Source of the DNA: CBDUXT01 sp965371245
GTDB lineage: Bacteria > Planctomycetota > Phycisphaerae > UBA1845
Assembly: GCA_965371245.1 (NCBI GenBank)
Contig: CBDUXT010000034.1
Location: 1-53,830 of the forward strand
Reading direction: 5' to 3'
Length of the DNA stretch: 53,830 bases
Under the pieces are notes generated by a model, which was given only the letters and a program-made list of their open reading frames with translations, had not been told where the DNA came from and did not search any database. The position numbers were made by a program, and so were the translations under genes. Positions 1-8,142 of the stretch are shown in pieces. Numbering within the stretch: the first letter of the stretch is position 1; each line of letters begins with the position of its first letter.

Positions 1-247
1 CGAAGCGTGTTGACGCTCGCACGGACGCGCAGGTCAATACGGAATTCCGGGTCGACAAAACACAGCCGACCCCACGCCGCGGCTTCGCGCACCAGCCGAT
101 ACGCAACCGCGTTCACGCCTCAGAAACAGCGGCAGTGCCATTCGGCACAGTCACCTGTTTCCGGCGTGTTTGGCTCCTGCCGCACCGCACTCGACGGAGT
201 CTCGCGGATAGATGCCACACGGTCACGCACGACGGATGACCTTCGCT
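1..247. other. window edge, no supported gene
   Basis: The first 247 bases lie downstream of mutL, which reads leftward out of this region. The open frames here show no recognisable protein pattern. Any following gene in a mutL operon would lie outside the window. Confidence 0.4.
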
Positions 248-2200
248 CTATCGTCGATGGAACTGCCGCTCAAGGTCGGCCTTGGTCAGGCGGAGGGTGG
301 TGGGTCTTCCATGCGGGCAACTGCTGGGCTTGTCGATCAGCTCGCGATGGGCGAACAGGGCGTCGATCTCTTCCGGCGTGAGCGAGTCGCCGGCCTTCAC
401 GGCCGCCTTGCACGCCATCATGCTCAGCACGTCGTCGATAACGGCGTCGGTCGTGGGGTCGCTGACCGGCTGGGCCAACCGATCGAGCAGGTCGCGCATG
501 AAGCCCCGAATGTCGGCGTTTTTCAACAGGGCCGGGAAGCTCTGGACGGCCACCGCGTCGGTGCCGAACGATGACACCTCGATCCCCAGCCGCTTGAGCA
601 GCTCGGCGCTCGATTCGAGGAGGTCGGCCTGCCGCGGCGTCACGGTGATCGTCTCGGGAAGCAGCAAGCGCTGGGACTCAAGCGGGCCCTTCGTCAGCCG
701 GGTCCGCAACTGTTCGTAGGTGATGCGTTCGTGGAGCGCGTGCTGATCCACGATGATGATGCCGTCCTCCGTCTCGGCCACCAGATACAGGTTGTGCATC
801 TGGATCGCCCGCGGACCGGCGCCTCCGGGAGGGGACGTGCCACTGGTCGGCGGATGTGCGACGTTCGTCGTATGCATGCCTTCGTCGCGTGCCACGTCGG
901 CCGATGCTTTCTCCCCCGGTGTCATCGGTGACGCGTCTTCGGCACCGGGCTGCGGCGGCGATCCGTAAAGGTCTTTCCACACGCGCATCGGATCCGGCGC
1001 GGTGAATCCGGGAAGCATTCGATGGTCTGTGACCGACGAGGGCGGCGCGGAAGACGACCGATCGGGACCGGGCGAACCCGCACCCGATCTAATCGGCTCC
1101 GCCCGCTTCATCAGGTCGGCCATCTCGCTACGGATTCGGTCCTGTGCGTCCGACCCAAGGGGCTCTCTCAATCGACCGACATCGACCGCGGGCGTCAGGT
1201 CAGCCTGCTGGAACGTCTCGCGAATCGCGCTGAGCACCTGTGAGCGAATCAGGTGCGTGTCCGCCCAACGAACCTCGATTTTGGTCGGGTGAACGTTGAC
1301 GTCCACGTCCTTGGGGTCCACCGTCAGAAAGAGGAACACGACCCCGTGGCGGTTGGGTTCGGTGAGCCCGCGGTGGGCCTCCTTGATGGCAAACTGGATG
1401 GCCCGGTCGCGGATGTAGCGTCCGTTGACGAATGTGTACTGCCACTGCGCTGTCGCCCGCGACTGCGACGGCGGGGCGACGTAGGCCTCGAGCCGCACGC
1501 CCCGTTCGTCGCGCTCGATATGCAACAACGCGGTCGCCAGATCGGGTCCGTATGACTTGGTGATGCGCTCGAGCCGCGTCTGTGAGGCGGGCAGATTCAG
1601 CGTCACACGGCTGTTGTTCTTCAACGACAGCGCGATGCGTGGAAACGACAGGGCGATGCGAGCGACCTGCTCGTTGATCTGCCCGACCTCGGTGGCGCTG
1701 GTCCGCAGGAACTTCCGCCGGGCCGGCACGTTGAAAAACAAATCGCGCACCTCGACGGTGGTGCCCACCGGGCAGCCCGCCGCCTGCGACGACTCGAACG
1801 CGCGGGCGGCCACGCGTACCTCGTGCCCCTCCACGGTGTCGGGTCGGCGAGAGACCAGTCGCAGCTTCGACACGGCCGAGATACTCGCCAAGGCCTCGCC
1901 GCGAAAGCCCAACGTCCCGATGGCGAACAGGTCATCTTCGCTGGTGACCTTGCTGGTGGCGTGTGCCGTGACGGCCAACCGAAGTTCGTCGGCCGACATG
2001 CCGCCGCCGTCGTCGGTCACGCGGATGAGCTGCTTGCCGCCGTCCTCGATGGTCACGGCGATGCGGCCGGCACCCGCGTCGATCGCGTTTTCGAGTAGCT
2101 CCTTGACGACGCTGGCCGGCCGCTCCACGACCTCGCCCGCGGCGATCTGTTTCACCAGCAGCTCGGGCAACACCCGTATGCGACAAACGTCGATCATCAT
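248..2200 (-). CDS. mutL: DNA mismatch repair protein MutL (endonuclease type)
   Basis: This is the MutL ATPase/endonuclease that links mismatch recognition by MutS to strand incision. The N-terminal GHKL ATPase shows 'IAAGEVVERPASVVKELLEN', 'DDGGGMS' and 'GFRGEALASI'. The C-terminal dimerisation and nuclease domain shows 'DQHALHERITYE', which fits the DQHA(X)2E(X)4E metal-binding motif, then 'MACKAAVKAG' and 'CPHGRPT' near the end. It is therefore the endonuclease-bearing form expected in bacteria without MutH. The frame is open upstream to 2257, but family alignment supports a start at one of the adjacent ATG codons at 2200 or 2197, giving about 650 residues. The linker (about residues 340-450) is Pro/Ser-rich, as usual. 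A 17-bp palindrome lies about 70 bases upstream. Divergent from the gene at 2387. Confidence 0.95.
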   Translation of the reverse strand: MMIDVCRIRVLPELLVKQIAAGEVVERPASVVKELLENAIDAGAGRIAVTIEDGGKQLIRVTDDGGGMSADELRLAVTAHATSKVTSEDDLFAIGTLGFRGEALASISAVSKLRLVSRRPDTVEGHEVRVAARAFESSQAAGCPVGTTVEVRDLFFNVPARRKFLRTSATEVGQINEQVARIALSFPRIALSLKNNSRVTLNLPASQTRLERITKSYGPDLATALLHIERDERGVRLEAYVAPPSQSRATAQWQYTFVNGRYIRDRAIQFAIKEAHRGLTEPNRHGVVFLFLTVDPKDVDVNVHPTKIEVRWADTHLIRSQVLSAIRETFQQADLTPAVDVGRLREPLGSDAQDRIRSEMADLMKRAEPIRSGAGSPGPDRSSSAPPSSVTDHRMLPGFTAPDPMRVWKDLYGSPPQPGAEDASPMTPGEKASADVARDEGMHTTNVAHPPTSGTSPPGGAGPRAIQMHNLYLVAETEDGIIIVDQHALHERITYEQLRTRLTKGPLESQRLLLPETITVTPRQADLLESSAELLKRLGIEVSSFGTDAVAVQSFPALLKNADIRGFMRDLLDRLAQPVSDPTTDAVIDDVLSMMACKAAVKAGDSLTPEEIDALFAHRELIDKPSSCPHGRPTTLRLTKADLERQFHRR

Positions 2201-2271
2201 CACTCGCCAAAAACCGGCCTGCACCGAACCAAGCGACCGCCTCCACCGGGCGGGCAAAGGAAACGAGTCCG

Positions 2272-2288
2272 GAGTATAGTCTATACTC
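2272..2288. promoter_or_regulatory. perfect 17-bp palindrome between mutL and the divergent gene
   Basis: GAGTATAGTCTATACTC is a perfect inverted repeat centred on T2280. It places a TATACT hexamer, one base from the -10 consensus, on each strand. It lies in the 186-base divergent gap between mutL and the gene at 2387. No good -35 box was found at 17 bases on either side, so operator or promoter function is inference. Confidence 0.4.
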
Positions 2289-2386
2289 GCGGCGGCGGGG
2301 TTCGTTCAAGTGTGGCGCCGACCGACGAAGCGACACCATGCGGCCGCCTCTGTGATTAGCGCCGGGGCGTCAAAGAACTAACAGGC

Positions 2387-3097
2387 ATGCGGCGCCCGAT
2401 TCTTCTGAGCATTGACGAGCCACTGGGGACCGAGGCAGCCGACCGCGCGCTTGAAGCCGCGACGCGCGCCGGGTTCGATGGGGTTGAGGGCCTCTTGCCC
2501 GCACCGCAGTGCCCGCCTTGTGCGACCGTCCCTGGGACGAACGTCCCTGGGGTGACCGTCGTCCGAGCCGGTTGCAGCGCGCGTCAACCGGAAGAAGCCA
2601 TCGAGGAAGTCATCGACCTGCTTTACCGGGCCGCCGAGGTCGGAGCGAGCTGCCTCAGCCTGACGCTTCCGCCGGTCCGCAGCGCCTCGGAGGGCGTGGC
2701 CTCTTTCCGCTATCAAGATGCCCTGACGCTGGCCTACAAGATTCTGCGCGGCGCCCGGTTCGACGCGGAGGCGGCCAGCGTTCCGCTGGCGCTCGAGGCG
2801 CCCGCCGGCGGTTGCCTGCTCTCCCCGGTCGAGCTGCGCGAGATCATCGACGCGGCCGCCTCCTGGGCCGTCGGGGCATGCGTCGACGCCGCGCGTCTTG
2901 CAAGCGCGGGCACGCTGGATGACTGGGTGACCACGCTTACGCACCGTGTTCATGCGACAAGAATCCCCGCGGCCGGCACATCCGTCGGCATCGACTCATC
3001 CAGTTGGCACGACGAACTGGCGTCCCGAATGGAAGCCCTTGCAACCATCCCCAGCGAACGGCCGGTCATAGTCACCGACTATCGCTTGGCCACATAG
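2387..3097 (+). CDS. sugar phosphate isomerase/epimerase-like TIM-barrel protein
   Basis: A 236-residue soluble protein that fits the xylose isomerase-like (AP endonuclease 2) TIM-barrel pattern. The strands with usual metal-binding acids can be followed: 'PLALEAPAGG' (Glu), 'VGACVDAARL' (Asp) and 'THRVHATRIP' (His). The family usually isomerises or epimerises sugar phosphates with a divalent metal; the substrate cannot be read here. At 236 residues it is shorter than the usual 260-290, and the region between the first two strands is compressed, so it may be a reduced or non-catalytic member. The ribosome site (ACAGGC) is weak. Its 3' end overlaps the convergent methyltransferase gene by 19 bases. 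Confidence 0.6.
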   Translation: MRRPILLSIDEPLGTEAADRALEAATRAGFDGVEGLLPAPQCPPCATVPGTNVPGVTVVRAGCSARQPEEAIEEVIDLLYRAAEVGASCLSLTLPPVRSASEGVASFRYQDALTLAYKILRGARFDAEAASVPLALEAPAGGCLLSPVELREIIDAAASWAVGACVDAARLASAGTLDDWVTTLTHRVHATRIPAAGTSVGIDSSSWHDELASRMEALATIPSERPVIVTDYRLAT

Positions 3098-4158
3098 TAG
3101 AGGTTCAGAAAGTCGTGCGGCAATTGCTTGACGTCCACGCTGGTGAAGCCGGCGTCGCCCAGCATCTTCTCGGCCAGCTCACGTCCCCACATCGCGCCCA
3201 GGCCCGCCCCACCGGCCGACAGCGACACCGTCATGCAGTGCATGCACGAGATGGTGTACATCAACGGCGCGACCGGGTGGTCCATGTTCTTGTGGACGTG
3301 GCTCGACCCGGCGATGTCCTGCATGAGGAACGTGCCGCCCGGGCGAAGCAACCGGACGATGCCCGCAAGCACCTCGGCCGGCGCGGCCTGGTCGTGGATC
3401 GAATCGAACGCGGTGATCAGGTCGTAACCGGCGGAGCCGTTCAGCCGCGCCACGTCCGCCACCTCGAACCGTGCGTTCGTCAGTCCCAGCCGCTTGGCCT
3501 CGTTCTTGGCCGCGCCGATCGCCTCCTCGGAGATGTCGTACCCGGCGAACCGACTGGTCGGGAAGTTCTTGGCCAGCATGTTGATCGCCCGGCCGCTGCC
3601 GCAGCCGACGTCGAGCACGTCGATGCCCTTGCCCAGGGCGTCGGCCACGCCGGGCGCCAGCGGCAGGATGGAATCGATCAGGGCCGCGACGACGGTCTGC
3701 CCGCTCTCTTCGGCCATGACGGTGTGAAAGCGGGGAAACTTCGCGTAGGGCACGCCGCCGCCGTTTTTGAAGCATTCGACGATCGGGTCTTCCACCTGCC
3801 CGAGCAGCGGGATGAACTGCGCGACGACGGCCAGGTTGTCCGGGGAGGCCGCTCGGGTGAGGTAGGCGGCGTGCTCGGCCGGAAGGTGGTAGGTGCCCTT
3901 GTCGGGGTCGAACACGACGATGCGGCCGGTGACCATGGCGCCGAGCCACTCACGCACGTACCGCTCGTTGAGCCCGGCCGCGGTTGCGATCGCAGCGCTG
4001 GTCGATGGCGGCATCCCGTCCATCGCGTCGAACAGTCCCACGCGATGCCCGACGCTGGTCATCAAGGCCAAGGCCCCGCAGTTGAGCACGTCGGCCATCC
4101 GCTCGCCAAAGGCCTCGGCCGCCGACTGGTCCAGTTGAGCTGCGTCCGCACTGCACAT
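3079..4158 (-). CDS. class I SAM-dependent methyltransferase with N-terminal winged helix
   Basis: A 359-residue methyltransferase. The Rossmann core shows motif I 'VLDVGCGSGRAINMLA', then 'FAGYDISEEAIGAAKNEA', 'FEVADVARL', 'YDLITAFDSIHDQ' and 'LLRPGGTFLMQDI'. The first 100 residues ('VGLFDAMDG', 'STSAAIATAAGLNERYVREWL') match the winged-helix head of O-methyltransferase-type and Rv2258c-like proteins, which helps form the substrate pocket or dimer. The substrate is not deducible. The frame opens at 4218, but the ATG at 4158 has GGAGA eight bases upstream and begins the natural N-terminus, so it is preferred. It is monocistronic, convergent with the gene at 2387. Confidence 0.85.
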   Translation of the reverse strand: MCSADAAQLDQSAAEAFGERMADVLNCGALALMTSVGHRVGLFDAMDGMPPSTSAAIATAAGLNERYVREWLGAMVTGRIVVFDPDKGTYHLPAEHAAYLTRAASPDNLAVVAQFIPLLGQVEDPIVECFKNGGGVPYAKFPRFHTVMAEESGQTVVAALIDSILPLAPGVADALGKGIDVLDVGCGSGRAINMLAKNFPTSRFAGYDISEEAIGAAKNEAKRLGLTNARFEVADVARLNGSAGYDLITAFDSIHDQAAPAEVLAGIVRLLRPGGTFLMQDIAGSSHVHKNMDHPVAPLMYTISCMHCMTVSLSAGGAGLGAMWGRELAEKMLGDAGFTSVDVKQLPHDFLNLYYVAKR

Positions 4159-4642
4159 GGTTGTGTTCTCCGCTTGAGAGGTTCTGGTTCTGCTCGATCC
4201 GCGCGCGGCGCACGACATCTAGTCGGCGACGCCCTCAAGTTTAGCGAACGCCGGGTGTGAGGGAAAGGACGATGCAGCAGACGAGTGGATCCGCTCCGGC
4301 ATGACGCGCGCGGTCCGGAAGACCAACTTGCGGGACGAATGGAAGCCGTTGTGGCCATTCCTAGCAAGTGGGCCATCATCGGACACCGACCGGCCGAATG
4401 GAGGTGTTGGGGACGTGGTTATGAAACTTCGGTTGTGATGGTCCTTCGGAGGGCAGAACCGCCTGCTAGACGTCGAGGCGCTGTGACACGCAGATTGGCA
4501 CACTACTGCTTGACAGCAGTACTTCGGTAGGGCGACAATGCAGGCTGGACGCTGCGGCGGCGGCCAACGCGACGGTTGGGACGTAGCGAAAATGTGCCCG
4601 CCCTACGGAACTTGGGCGGAACGGCCATCGGAGGATCCGCAA
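4159..4642. other. intergenic region with a hairpin
   Basis: This 484-base gap between divergent genes holds the ACTGCT-type hairpin at 4504-4521. Short open frames on both strands show no protein-like pattern. Promoters for the methyltransferase and the downstream membrane protein are expected here, but none stands out. Confidence 0.4.
4504..4521. repeat. dispersed hairpin, ACTGCT family (copy 1)
   Basis: TACTGCT, loop TGAC, AGCAGTA: a perfect 7-bp stem with a 4-base loop. The same ACTGCT-N4-AGCAGT core returns at 23168-23183 and 36415-36432, always between genes. Confidence 0.6.
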
Positions 4643-5092
4643 GTGCCGTACGACTGGGAGGCCGCGTACCGAGACGAGCGCAACACGTTGATTGCCGGAG
4701 AGCAGGATTGCTCGAGGAGCTACGACAAATATGTCCTAACTCTAAGCGGTGGCGCGCTGGGGCTCTCGTTGACGTTCGTCCATGATATCATCGGTGACGC
4801 TCCCGTCCGCGTTCCCGCGCTCATCGTTCTTGTCTGGATTTCGTTTACTCTGGCAGTCGGCGCAGCGCTCGGTGCCATCCATCAGGGCGGTTTATTGTAC
4901 TGTGACTTCCGGACTGTCCTTGACAGTAAGGCAGAACACGCCGGGGACGAGTTCTTATGGACAGAAGTCCGTACTGAGCAGTCGAAGAGCCGTCGATCGA
5001 AGCTCGTGACCGTCTTAAACTACGGGAGCCTCATGTTCTTTCTTCTTGGAGTCTTTCTCCTACTTTCGTTTACTGCCCTCAACTTAAGATGA
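4643..5092 (+). CDS. small three-helix membrane protein, function unknown
   Basis: Not assigned to a named family. The frame is open from 4538, but a GTG at 4643 is preceded by GGAGG with an eight-base spacer, so a 149-residue product is the likely form. After a charged head ('YDWEAAYRDERNTLIAGEQD') there are three hydrophobic helices: residues about 31-50 ('VLTLSGGALGLSLTFVHDI'), 58-80 ('PALIVLVWISFTLAVGAAL') and 126-146 ('YGSLMFFLLGVFLLLSF'). A charged loop with 'EVRTEQSKSRRSK' lies between helices two and three. Base composition looks lower in GC than the flanks, which hints at transfer. The layout recalls small multi-helix membrane proteins found near defence genes, but this is only resemblance. 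A Pro-rich ORF follows nine bases later. Confidence 0.7.
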   Translation: MPYDWEAAYRDERNTLIAGEQDCSRSYDKYVLTLSGGALGLSLTFVHDIIGDAPVRVPALIVLVWISFTLAVGAALGAIHQGGLLYCDFRTVLDSKAEHAGDEFLWTEVRTEQSKSRRSKLVTVLNYGSLMFFLLGVFLLLSFTALNLR

Positions 5093-5101
5093 TCAACGTC
5101 C

Positions 5102-5329
5102 ATGACCAACGAGACACAGCCGCCACGCAGGATTGTTCATAAGGGCGTGAACCGCGCGACCATGCCCATCCCCACGACCGACTCTCCGGACCCGCATCAG
5201 AAGGCGGCGGAACAGCCGCCGCTGGCGCCGGTTGACGTGGCGCCGAGTCCACCGCCGCCAAAACCCGCCCCGCCTCAACCGGCGCCGTCGGAGCTAGGCC
5301 CAAATCCACCGTCCGGTGGACCAGACTGA
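5102..5329 (+). CDS. small proline-rich protein, likely partner of upstream membrane protein
   Basis: A 75-residue ORF beginning nine bases after the membrane protein stop. The head is basic ('RRIVHKGVNRATMPIPT') and the tail is almost only Pro, Ala and Ser ('PPPPKPAPPQPAPS'), so it should be disordered. There is no signal peptide and no clear ribosome site; translation may be coupled to the upstream gene. Function is unknown. Tight spacing is the main support that it is a real gene; a Pro-rich frame in GC-rich DNA can also occur by chance. Confidence 0.5.
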   Translation: MTNETQPPRRIVHKGVNRATMPIPTTDSPDPHQKAAEQPPLAPVDVAPSPPPPKPAPPQPAPSELGPNPPSGGPD

Positions 5330-5369
5330 TACGACGGGTGACAAGGAAGAGTTTTGACTTGCGTGCCAT

Positions 5370-5388
5370 GGGTAAGCGTAGCTTACCC
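5370..5388. repeat. dispersed hairpin, GTGCCATGGG family (copy 1)
   Basis: GGGTAAGC, loop GTA, GCTTACCC: a perfect 8-bp stem, preceded by GTGCCAT. A close relative with the same left flank lies at 26127-26146. Confidence 0.55.
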
Positions 5389-5566
5389 GTGTGTTCTTGT
5401 CACGCATCCCGCCATGCCTAGCGAGTATAGCTTCGTAGCTCGAATCTCAGCCCATCCCACACGGGCAACCGAGTTTGCGCATGCCACGCGCCCGAGTAGA
5501 ATGCTCGGTCGGACTGCGAGCGTCTCGCAGGGACGAATCAACTGGGAAACGTCGGATGAAAGAGTC

Positions 5567-5911
5567 ATGCCGATCCAATATCTCGAAATCGTGACCAAGG
5601 AGGTCGATGCGGTGTGCGCCGCGTACGCCGCGGCGAACGAGATGCAGTTCGGCGAGCCGGACCCTGGGCTTGGCAACGCACGGACGGCCACGCTGCCCGG
5701 CGGTGGGATGGTCGGGGTGCGGGCGCCCATGCAGGAGGCAGAGGAGCCGGTGGTGCGGCCCTACTGGCTGGTGAACGATATCGAAGCGGCCCTCGCTGCG
5801 GCAGTGGAGGCCGGCGGCGAGGTGGCCCACCCGCCGATGGAGATCCCCGGCCACTGCACCTTCGCCATCTACATCCAGGGCGGCATCCAACACGGCCTCT
5901 GGCAGCGGTAG
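5567..5911 (+). CDS. VOC (glyoxalase/bleomycin resistance-like) superfamily protein
   Basis: A 114-residue single-module VOC protein. Visible pattern: 'YLEIVTKEVDAVCAAYAAA' (first strand and helix), 'GNARTATLPGGGMVGVRAPM', then 'VRPYWLVNDIEAALAAAVEAGGEVAHPPMEIPGHCTFAIYIQGGIQHGLWQ', here split in reading order across the second half: strand 'RPYWLVND', helix 'IEAALAAAVEAGGEV' and the closing strands with 'GIQHGLW'. The frame is open from 5354, but family length and the absence of conserved sequence before the ATG at 5567 favour that start. VOC proteins bind a metal and act on small substrates; the substrate here is unknown. It stands alone. Confidence 0.8.
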   Translation: MPIQYLEIVTKEVDAVCAAYAAANEMQFGEPDPGLGNARTATLPGGGMVGVRAPMQEAEEPVVRPYWLVNDIEAALAAAVEAGGEVAHPPMEIPGHCTFAIYIQGGIQHGLWQR

Positions 5912-6152
5912 GCGCGCGGGCCCGAGAGGCCGTGCTGGCCGTGCCACGCGCGATGCCCTCGGCCGTAAGAACCGAGAAACCGGAGCCATCAGGCAAGTCA
6001 GCGAGTCTCCGTCAAGCGCGGTGCGGCAGGACCAAGAGTCGCCTCGGAAATCGGTGTTTGTCCCTGGTTTCCCGTCCCTGGTTTCCCATGTGACCTAGCA
6101 CTGGTTCGCCGGTTCGGATAGCATCGTCGCCGATAGGGAGCCGGAACCGGCG

Positions 6153-7994
6153 ATGAACACCTCTCACGAAACCTGGCAATGTCTGGTCAAGACCGGGCAA
6201 TGGCTGCGCAAAATCTGGCAATGGCTGCTTGATGAGCACAACCGCGGCGCGGTGGCGCTGCTTGGCACTAGTGTCGCGGCGCTAGCCGGCGGTGTATGGA
6301 CTCTACTTGTCTATCTCCCCAGGCATCCCCAAATACCGCTGAAGCCCAACGACCAGGATTCCACGACACACTTTGGCAATGCCGGTGCGATCCAATACAT
6401 CGAGCGCGTGGAGGGCGGCAGCGTGGTTTTCAACGCCGGTCCGGACGCCGAGCAAATCCGAGCGATTACTGAGGCCGCACTCGCGGAAAACAGAGAACCA
6501 GCGGAGCGTATCGCGGAACTCTCAAAGGAACTCGACATTTCCAAAGACGCCGTCGAGGGATTCTTCACCATCCTCGGCGAACAGGACGTTCCGCCCGACC
6601 GTTGGGCGAGTGAGCTCGCCCAGATCGCGCAACATCACGTGAGCGCGTTGAACCGCACGGAATCGGACTCTGCGGACGATACCGCCGTTGAGAAGAAGAC
6701 GCGTGCGGCGCGTGCGGCCGCTGAGTCCGGGGACCATCAGCGCGCCGAAGTATTACTTGCGGAAAGCGAGAAGCTCGATCTTGAGGCGATCGACGCCGCG
6801 GACAAGGATGCCAAGACCCGTCGGCGCCGAGCAGCGGAAACTCGCGCGGCGCGCGGTGACCTCGCCATCACGCGTATCGACTATCGCGCTGCGGCCGAGC
6901 ATTTCGGTCGCGCCGCCGAGCTGGCCGATGAACTGGGCGCGGAACTGCAAACGCGATTCCTGGACGGGCGAGCCCATGCGCTACTCAAGCTGGGCGAGGA
7001 GAAGGGTGACAACGCGGCCCTCAGCGAGTCGATCGACGCCTGGCGCGATCTACTAAAGCGCCGGCCGCGCGATCGCGTGCCGCTTGAGTGGGCGGGAACG
7101 CAGAACAATCTCGGCATGGCACTCAGGACCTTGGGCGAGCGCGAGAGGGGGACGAAAAGGCTGGATGAGGCCGTGGCGGCGTACCGCGAGGCACTGAAGG
7201 AGAACACCCGCGAGCGCGTGCCGCTGGACTGGGCCAAGACCAAGAGCAACCTCGGCAACGCACTCTTGAGCCTCGGCGAGCGTGAGCGCGGGACGGCAAC
7301 GCTGAAGAAGGCTGCGGCGGCCTTCCGTGACGCACTGTCGGAATGCACTCGGGACCGCCTGCCGCTGGTGTGGGCGGGGATCCAGACCAACCTCGGGAGC
7401 GCGCTGACGGATCTTGGCGTGCGCGAGAGAGGGACGAAGAGTCTGGAGAAGGCCGTGGCGGCCTACCGCGCGGCGCTGACAGAATGCACCCGCGGGCGCG
7501 CGCCTCTCTTGTGTGCGGCGACCCAATCCAGTCTCAGCACCGCGCTCGTGAGTCTGGGCAAGCGGGAGCCCGGTACGGAAAAACTGGATGAAGCCGTGGC
7601 GGCCTGCCGCGAGGCGCTAAAGGAGCAGACCCGCGAGCGAGCGCCGCTCGCCTGGGCGGCGACGCAGAACAACCTCGGCAACGCGTTGTCGTGGCTTGGA
7701 GAGCGCGAGAGTGGGACCGGAAGGCTCGAGGAGGCCGTGGCGGCCTACCGCGAGGCACTGAAGGAGTTCCGTCGCAAGCGCGTTCCACTGACCTGGGCGC
7801 TGACACGGAGCAACCTCGGCATCGCGCTTATGAGCCTGGGCGAGCGCGAGAGCGGGACGGAAAGGATGGACGAGGCCGTCGCAGCCTACCGCGAGGCGCT
7901 TGAGGAGCTGCAAGCTGCCAAAGCGGATTACTACATTAGAGTGGTTCGCAAGAACTTGCGACACGCCGAACGGGTGCTCGCCAAGCGGCGATGA
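6153..7994 (+). CDS. membrane-anchored tetratricopeptide repeat protein
   Basis: 613 residues. One transmembrane helix lies at about 33-55 ('AVALLGTSVAALAGGVWTLL'). Next comes a Gly-rich stretch ('YIERVEGGSVVFNAG') and a helical module at about 108-168 ('LDISKDAVEGFFTILGEQ', 'VPPDRWASELAQIAQHH') of a type that often precedes TPRs in signalling proteins. Residues about 180-300 are helical. Six near-identical 47-residue TPR units follow from about 306 ('RVPLEWAGTQNNLGMAL', 'LGERERGT', 'EAVAAYREALKE'). The protein probably displays a TPR scaffold from the inner membrane; the partner is unknown. Its regular repeats point to recent expansion. Start has GGGAG 11 bases upstream. Stands alone, convergent with the dockerin protein gene. 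Confidence 0.85.
   Translation: MNTSHETWQCLVKTGQWLRKIWQWLLDEHNRGAVALLGTSVAALAGGVWTLLVYLPRHPQIPLKPNDQDSTTHFGNAGAIQYIERVEGGSVVFNAGPDAEQIRAITEAALAENREPAERIAELSKELDISKDAVEGFFTILGEQDVPPDRWASELAQIAQHHVSALNRTESDSADDTAVEKKTRAARAAAESGDHQRAEVLLAESEKLDLEAIDAADKDAKTRRRRAAETRAARGDLAITRIDYRAAAEHFGRAAELADELGAELQTRFLDGRAHALLKLGEEKGDNAALSESIDAWRDLLKRRPRDRVPLEWAGTQNNLGMALRTLGERERGTKRLDEAVAAYREALKENTRERVPLDWAKTKSNLGNALLSLGERERGTATLKKAAAAFRDALSECTRDRLPLVWAGIQTNLGSALTDLGVRERGTKSLEKAVAAYRAALTECTRGRAPLLCAATQSSLSTALVSLGKREPGTEKLDEAVAACREALKEQTRERAPLAWAATQNNLGNALSWLGERESGTGRLEEAVAAYREALKEFRRKRVPLTWALTRSNLGIALMSLGERESGTERMDEAVAAYREALEELQAAKADYYIRVVRKNLRHAERVLAKRR
7066..7911 (+). repeat. six tandem 141-bp in-gene repeats
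   Basis: Units begin near 7066, 7207, 7348, 7489, 7630 and 7771 with a constant 141-base period, each coding one 47-residue TPR. Conserved nucleotide blocks include 'ctgggcgagcgcgag' and 'gaggccgtggcggcctacc'. Copy number is open to change by recombination and to assembly collapse. Confidence 0.8.
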
Positions 7995-8142
7995 CCCTGT
8001 CCGGTCCACATCCGGGCCGAGTAGGATCGGGTGGTGATGCTGCCAAAGCCCGCCGAGGCGTCGTGGTTGCGCGAGTTCTTGCTCGAAGTCGGTTCGTCTG
8101 CTGATGGCGCCCGGCGGTTGGAACTTCTGATGTGCGAAGGGA

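Noticed and set aside
7066..7911. 141-bp tandem repeats as a CRISPR-like array
   Set aside because: They are in frame, code for TPR units and have no variable spacers.
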